Source: Terana coerulea
Lineage: Eukaryota > Basidiomycota > Agaricomycetes > Polyporales > Phanerochaetaceae
Direction of reading: 5' to 3'
Assembly (NCBI GenBank): GCA_024811115.1
Contig: JAKOGH010000002.1
Location: forward strand, 124,001 to 188,000
DNA length: 64,000 nt
Part shown: positions 63,131 through 64,000 of the stretch, piece after piece
How positions within the stretch are numbered: position 1 is the stretch's first letter
How the letters are laid out: each line of letters starts with the position of its first letter
Program-made: the position numbers and the translations under genes
The notes under the pieces: model-generated
The model's database searches: none
The model's input: the letters and a program-made list of their open reading frames with translations, nothing else
Told to the model about the DNA's origin: nothing

Positions 63131-63806
63131 TCAATTCTTCCACAGCCTTGCACCCGATTTATCCAACGCCTTCTTGACCCTGCTGTCCCTCCTGTTCGGC
63201 GCAAGCGCAATGCAGGTCGGGACATTCTCTGGCTGCTCTATCCACATATGATGCGGCGCCGGAGGCGAGGCTGCCGCTAAAAGATCGGCTAGTTTTCGTA
63301 GACTCTTCTCGTCGTTGGTCTGGAATGATACGAGTTGTGCCCTATGAATAACGCGCGTATGTGAGACGTACCTGCAGCACTGCCTGGGCACCAGATCGAT
63401 CAGGGTACATATACCGACTACGATGTCCCCGTACATACCTTCCGCATGTTCTTAAGATCCTCAAGATACGCGACTGTATCTGGGAGGTCCTTCGTCTCAT
63501 GCAGAACCTAGCGAGCGCAAAGTTATAGGTCAAACAGCGTTTTATCGCCCAGGGACCCGGTCCAAAATCCCTCACGTACCGCTGCAGTAGCATGGGCAAC
63601 TTGCGCCATAAGCGGCCCGACACCCCATCCTTCGGCCTGCGTTACATCACTGTAGTTCAGCTTTGTGTGTCTAGAATTGGGGGCTCCCCGGGGCTGCTGT
63701 AGGGCGCCTGCCACGGAATCTGACATATGCAGTGCCATCCGAGTTTGCATGACCACTAGCCGAGCCTACTCACTTCGAGCAGGTCACGCCTGACAATGAT
63801 TTGCAT
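63131..63806 (-). CDS. PTRHD1-like peptidyl-tRNA hydrolase 2-fold protein
   Basis: Exons join as MQIIVRRDLLE-AEGWGVGPLMAQVAHATAA, then VLHETKDLPDTVAYLEDLKN with MRK, a short VLQ exon, and TNDEKSLRKLADLLAAASPP with HHMWIEQPENVPTCIALAPN, ending ARLWKN and TGA at 63131. The GWGVGPLMAQVAHA segment and WIEQPENVPTCIAL are the family signatures. PTH2 enzymes release tRNA from stalled peptidyl-tRNA; the PTRHD1 branch is of uncertain activity. The start at 63806 matches the usual MQIVVRRDLL. Confidence 0.8.
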
Positions 63807-64000
63807 CGTCAATGGTGGCTGTGGTGCGGCAGCAGCCGCTGTCTCCCGCTCCGCCCACTCCCATTTTCTACAGCACTGAGCTGATCCCTGCACCAGTGCC
63901 GCTGCCAGTGGTGGACACGGCGGACTCGAGCAGGGCACCAGTTTGCAGTGGAGTAGTCATGCGCCTAGCGGAAACGGTCGTAATTCGAAGAGTAAACAGA
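63807..64000. other. Edge of window, upstream of the PTRHD1-like gene
   Basis: Fewer than 200 bases. The frame stays open upstream of the ATG but has no signs of coding. Confidence 0.3.

Overview
This window is nuclear DNA from a basidiomycete fungus, most likely a mushroom-forming Agaricomycete. Genes are closely packed, have many short GT-AG introns (about 45-80 bp) and lie on both strands. The proteins are fungal throughout: TRK potassium transporter, CSC1/OSCA channel, alpha-arrestin, flavocytochrome b2, TIM22, LCMT1, HUB1 and a borosin-type peptide methyltransferase. I see no rRNA, tRNA or CRISPR array, and no intact transposon.

Layout. 0-5 kb: a membrane-anchored LRR protein and a tandem pair of isoprenylcysteine-methyltransferase-like genes. 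5-10.2 kb: a CSC1-like channel and an IMPACT protein, divergent around a small foldback element. 11.8-25.1 kb: an alpha-arrestin, a TRK K+ transporter and eIF4G, all on the minus strand. 25.7-34.4 kb: two cytochrome b2-like flavoenzymes flanking an isocitrate lyase/PEP mutase-family gene (oxaloacetate hydrolase-like), which together suggest glyoxylate/oxalate metabolism. 34.6-39.5 kb: a three-copy tandem array of an unknown multi-TM family. 40-51.3 kb: dynactin p25, an APH-like kinase with a peroxisomal tail, mitochondrial Hsp70 with a heat-shock element, a TMEM70-like protein and a C2H2 factor. 52.9-54.2 kb: a borosin precursor, in which an N-methyltransferase is fused to its own Val/Ile-rich peptide substrate. 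54.5-63.8 kb: a membrane protein, TIM22, LCMT1, an F-box protein, a MYND protein, HUB1 and a PTRHD1-like protein.

The most notable system is the borosin gene. It encodes a ribosomally made, backbone N-methylated peptide, and its C-terminal core is a run of valines behind five prolines. The second theme is the possible oxalate neighbourhood with peroxisomal-type C-termini (SKL, AKM). A third, technical point: many otherwise well conserved genes (Hsp70, eIF4G, cytochrome b2, MYND, APH, borosin) carry single-base frame breaks, mostly at homopolymer runs. This pattern fits assembly error better than true pseudogenes, so coding starts and ends here are exon-model spans rather than single ORFs.
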